A stretch of 8,540 nt of DNA from Nitrososphaerota archaeon (lineage in GTDB: Archaea; Thermoproteota; Nitrososphaeria; Nitrososphaerales; CADDZS01), in contig JAPCJU010000039.1 in assembly GCA_027886795.1 (NCBI GenBank), positions 1 through 8,540 on the forward strand, written 5' to 3'. The notes under the pieces are model-generated. The model ran no database searches, was not told the origin of the DNA, and worked only from the letters and a program-made list of their open reading frames with translations. This document shows positions 6,838 through 8,540 of the stretch, in pieces. How positions within the stretch are numbered: the first letter of the stretch is position 1; every line of letters begins with the position of its first letter. The position numbers were made by a program, and so were the translations under genes.

Positions 6838-7032
6838 CTATCTTTCCCTTCTTATGACGAAGAGGACTATCTTCGCGACTATGAAGAAGATTATGAAAAC
6901 TCCTGACGCGTACAGAAAGCCGGTCAACACATAGTTCACGATTGCAACCCATGTGAATGAGTTGATGATTAACTCGTAAAGAACGCCGACAAGAAGAAAC
7001 CCCAGATATACGATCCCGAACCCGATTTTCAA
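6838..7032 (-). CDS. Small two-helix membrane protein, 64 residues, unknown function
   Basis: The whole protein is hydrophobic apart from a basic end (RRER). Helices are at about residues 6-26 and 37-59, joined by a short loop with Asn, Ser and Trp; the C-terminus should be cytoplasmic. The TTG start at 7032 is the only usable one near the N-terminus: an in-frame TGA lies four codons upstream and the frame holds no ATG. A weak AT-rich element about 25-30 bases upstream could be its promoter. It precedes, in the same direction, the three-gene membrane unit that starts 100 bases downstream, so a shared role is possible. A 97-codon frame overlaps it on the same strand but is Arg-rich and does not look like a protein. 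Real gene likely, family unknown. Confidence 0.58.
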   Translation of the reverse strand: MKIGFGIVYLGFLLVGVLYELIINSFTWVAIVNYVLTGFLYASGVFIIFFIVAKIVLFVIRRER

Positions 7033-7137
7033 AGACTTTGATGTTCACCTGACGATTGGAGGTATTCAAATTTTTGCTAATCTAACAACTTGTGATCAGA
7101 CGTTTCCTGCCTCCGTCTCAAGTAATCACTTGCTTAA

Positions 7138-7278
7138 AGCTGGAAAGGGGACCCGCTTGGCTTTGAGTTAGACATATCGAGAAATCAGGAGGTAGTTTAC
7201 TCAGAGACCCTAGCCAGAGTTCAGGCAAGCTCCATTGCCCTAGTTCTTGCGGGAAAGATCGGAGATTTCAAAAAGTAA
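7138..7278 (+). pseudogene. Coding-like 46-codon frame without a start codon
   Basis: After an in-frame TAA at 7135, the frame stays open for 46 codons to TAA at 7276, with no ATG, GTG or TTG in frame. The translation is protein-like: a polar part, a strand-like stretch (about GFELDI), then a probable helix ending in ASSIALVLAGKIGDFKK. About a third of the codons begin with G, as in real genes here. A purine-rich AAAGGGGA (7144-7151) lies 6 bases before a TTG at 7158, but that TTG is in another frame and meets TAG after four codons. One inserted base after it would join the two and give a protein of about 40 residues. It could be a frameshifted small gene, the 3' remnant of a lost gene, or chance. 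Confidence 0.3.
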
Positions 7279-7429
7279 GACCAGGGCTTCCAATTAGGTC
7301 TAATCTTTCCCAAAAATCGATTGCTCAAATTTTCGACCTAGAAAATCCATCCGAGAGCAAAGGAAAAAACCAAGCTATCAAATTATGTTGACCCAGTTCA
7401 TTAGATATTGTTTGGGTCTGTCGATCTCA
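7279..7429. other. AT-rich spacer with no gene seen
   Basis: Between the startless frame and the coiled-coil gene I see no supported gene on either strand. There is a small inverted repeat (ATTTTC 7329-7334 / GAAAAT 7341-7346) of no clear meaning. Promoter elements for the next gene probably lie at the right end. Confidence 0.4.
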
Positions 7430-7435
7430 CTTAAA
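7430..7435 (+). promoter_or_regulatory. Possible TATA box of the coiled-coil gene
   Basis: CTTAAA is centred near 7432. A start about 25-27 bases on would fall at 7457-7459, which coincides with the in-frame TTG at 7458. If this is box A, the mRNA is leaderless and the GTG codons at 7440 and 7446 are not used. An alternative AT-rich element near 7380 would allow those GTG starts with a 33-base leader. Confidence 0.35.
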
Positions 7436-7439
7436 CAGC

Positions 7440-8048
7440 GTGTGTGTGTTCAAAAAATTGAGCAGCAGAACCGAGCAAATAACCAGCGAAGTACGGAGGT
7501 TGGTCTTGACTGCGAGAAGCCTACAGGCGCAGCTGGATCAATCGATACCAAAGAAGACTCATGAAGAAGTAATAGCGAGGATGCAGGGTACCATCGACGG
7601 GATGGCGGCAGAACTCAGGCGGACGAAGGGTCAGTTGGACGAAACCCAGACAATAGGACAGGGTCTAAGTATTCTTGTCAAACAGGTGGCGACGCAGGGT
7701 GAAACGATCAAGGAGACAGCGATGAAGCTCTCAGAAGTCACCGTGCCAAACCAGGTCTACCAAAACGCACTGACCAGAATTTCAGACCTTGAGCAAGTGC
7801 TCACAAGAAAGGATCAAGAGATGCAAAGCTTCCGCGAGCAAACCGTCGCCAAAGACATGTACATCCGCGCCGAAACAAGAATCTCTGAACTAGAGAATAT
7901 ATTGGCAAACTCAATGCCGAAGACAGAGTTCGAAGACTTATCACAGCAGATCGACACTCTCACCAAGGCAGCCCCCATAATTTCATCGGGCATGGACGAA
8001 GTAAGTCGTTCGCCAGCTCCACAAACCGTACAGATCGCAGCTAATTGA
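7440..8048 (+). CDS. Coiled-coil protein with repeated helical motif, up to 202 residues
   Basis: Almost all helix-forming and soluble: rich in Gln, Glu, Arg, Leu and Thr, with no Cys after residue 2 and no membrane segment. A motif recurs in which a Pro-Lys-like turn is followed by an aromatic or His residue and an amphipathic helix: residues 36-59 (IPKK..), 102-125 (VPNQVY..), 136-158 (VAKDMY..) and 159-177 (MPKTEF..). Copies two and three share the core RIS(D/E)LE. This suggests tandem helices, perhaps an oligomeric rod or scaffold. The last 25 residues are Ser/Ala/Pro-rich and probably flexible. Similar VPK-type coiled-coil proteins are, to my memory, common in Thaumarchaeota, but no function is assigned. 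Start uncertain: GTG 7440, GTG 7446 or TTG 7458, none with a Shine-Dalgarno. It is monocistronic and ends in a strong terminator. Confidence 0.85.
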   Translation: MCVFKKLSSRTEQITSEVRRLVLTARSLQAQLDQSIPKKTHEEVIARMQGTIDGMAAELRRTKGQLDETQTIGQGLSILVKQVATQGETIKETAMKLSEVTVPNQVYQNALTRISDLEQVLTRKDQEMQSFREQTVAKDMYIRAETRISELENILANSMPKTEFEDLSQQIDTLTKAAPIISSGMDEVSRSPAPQTVQIAAN

Positions 8049-8080
8049 GGCCTCTCAGGAGGCCTTACTCTTTTTTTCTT
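8048..8080 (+). terminator. Intrinsic-type terminator of the coiled-coil gene
   Basis: A perfect 7-bp GC-rich stem (AGGCCTC 8048-8054 / GAGGCCT 8059-8065) with a TCAG loop begins on the last base of the stop codon. It is followed by a T-rich run with seven T at 8071-8077. This would end transcription on the + strand. Confidence 0.85.
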
Positions 8081-8120
8081 GCATTTCGATTTCTTGAAAA
8101 AAACGATTTTTTTAGTTAGT

Positions 8121-8267
8121 ATGCCGTGGCTACGGGCTGACTCGAAGGACCGCATTCCTTATTTCAGAATTGCCCTTGTGGTCGCGTATTTTGTCGAGAG
8201 TAGACTAACAATTGATCGAAAAGGAGCAGATCCGAATGGTTCAACACGAATCAATCTAACGACATAA
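8121..8267 (+). CDS. Doubtful 48-residue open frame
   Basis: ATG at 8121 to TAA at 8265 gives 48 residues with a short hydrophobic stretch (IALVVAYFV) and mixed charge. There is no Shine-Dalgarno and no clear TATA box at the right distance, although an A7-CGA-T7 inverted repeat (8097-8113) lies just upstream. Its end overlaps the probable promoter of the next gene. Codon use is acceptable, but nothing else supports it. It is listed because the spacer 8081-8301 otherwise holds no gene. Confidence 0.2.
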   Translation: MPWLRADSKDRIPYFRIALVVAYFVESRLTIDRKGADPNGSTRINLTT

Positions 8268-8272
8268 ATAAT
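8263..8272 (+). promoter_or_regulatory. TATA-like box of the anchored surface protein gene
   Basis: The element ATAAATAA (8264-8271 region), an A/T-rich match to box A, is centred about 34 bases before the ATG at 8302. Transcription would start near 8293, giving a leader of under ten bases and no room for a Shine-Dalgarno, as is common in archaea. Confidence 0.6.
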
Positions 8273-8301
8273 GGTCTCTCAAACTGCAAGCTGTAATTCC
8301 C

Positions 8302-8540
8302 ATGGGTCAGAGACTAGAGAAAGGCATCGCAACGGTTGCTATAGTTGTCATAATTATTGTAATTGTCGCGGCGATCGGAGTCGGGGCGTACGTGGCTTTT
8401 AACCCTTCAAATTCCAGCACTACATCCAATGCTGCAACGTCCTCTCAAACATCGGCTCCCGCAACTTCTACTACTCCCCCTGCACAATCAAGCTCTTCTC
8501 CTACCACTTCAACGACCACCAGCAGTGTCGCTATTTCATC
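8302..8540 (+). CDS. Membrane-anchored, Ser/Thr-rich exported protein, 5' part
   Basis: The first 79 codons are visible and run off the window with no stop. A short charged N-terminus (MGQRLEKG) leads into a single very hydrophobic helix (residues 9-33). The Lys-Gly followed by Ile-Ala-Thr resembles the class III signal peptides of archaeal pilins, archaellins and some sugar-binding proteins, which are cut after the Gly by a prepilin-type peptidase. From residue 36 on the sequence is almost only Ser, Thr, Ala and Pro with a few Gln and Asn, typical of a glycosylated linker that lifts a domain off the membrane. In archaea this layout is often followed by a solute-binding or other extracellular domain, but that part lies outside the window. 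It has its own TATA box and follows a terminator, so it starts a new transcription unit. Anchoring is confident; the function is not known. Confidence 0.82.
   Translation, partial: MGQRLEKGIATVAIVVIIIVIVAAIGVGAYVAFNPSNSSTTSNAATSSQTSAPATSTTPPAQSSSSPTTSTTTSSVAIS

Noticed and set aside
6776..7069. 97-codon minus-strand frame overlapping the 64-residue membrane gene
   Set aside because: It is Arg/His/Ser-rich without a structural pattern, while the other frame gives two clean membrane helices.
8097..8113. A7-CGA-T7 inverted repeat
   Set aside because: The stem is only A-T pairs and directly follows a strong terminator; no clear role beyond AT-rich spacer.
8220..8259. AAAGGAG followed by a seven-codon ATG frame (ATG at 8236) upstream of the surface-protein gene
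   Set aside because: It lies upstream of the probable TATA box, so it would not be in that mRNA; most likely chance.
1..8540. CRISPR arrays, tRNA or rRNA genes, insertion sequences, integrase or attachment sites
   Set aside because: I looked for evenly spaced direct repeats, cloverleaf arms, transposase motifs and terminal inverted repeats and found none.

Overview
The window looks like part of an archaeal chromosome, most likely from the Thermoproteota/Nitrososphaerota (Thaumarchaeota) side. The evidence is indirect. Several genes have TATA-like boxes about 25 bases before a leaderless or nearly leaderless start. There are many small membrane proteins, TTG is used often as a start codon, and there is a membrane-anchored surface protein with a class III-like signal and a Ser/Thr-rich linker. 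The bacterial-type UvrA/UvrC repair genes do not argue against this, because several mesophilic archaeal lineages carry uvrABC. The lineage call is inference and no marker gene in the window settles it.

Left third (1-4138, + strand): the 3' part of uvrA and a complete uvrC, overlapping by about 45 bases. UvrA scans for damage and loads UvrB. UvrC then cuts on both sides of the lesion. A strong Shine-Dalgarno inside the uvrA end serves a TTG start for uvrC, so the two are probably translationally coupled. uvrB is not in the window.

Middle + strand (4139-4966): an AT-rich spacer, a 52-codon gene at 4338-4496 with a TATA-like box 26 bases before its ATG, a strong hairpin with a pyrimidine-rich tail, a 69-residue two-helix membrane protein, and a short terminator region shared with the convergent genes.

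Minus-strand block (7032 down to 4967): four small membrane or surface proteins of unrecognised family, of 64, 130, 285 and 159 residues. The last three look like one transcription unit behind a TATA box near 6772. The 285-residue protein is a single-pass anchor with a beta-rich, sequon-rich outer part that appears internally duplicated. The 130- and 159-residue proteins have two and about four membrane segments. All four appear to start with TTG. This is the best candidate in the window for an undescribed membrane complex, but its function cannot be read from the sequence.

Right end (7033-8540): a spacer with a coding-like open frame that has no start codon, a coiled-coil protein with repeated motifs closed by a textbook hairpin/T-tract terminator, a second spacer, and the 5' part of a gene for an exported, membrane-anchored, Ser/Thr-rich protein that runs off the window.
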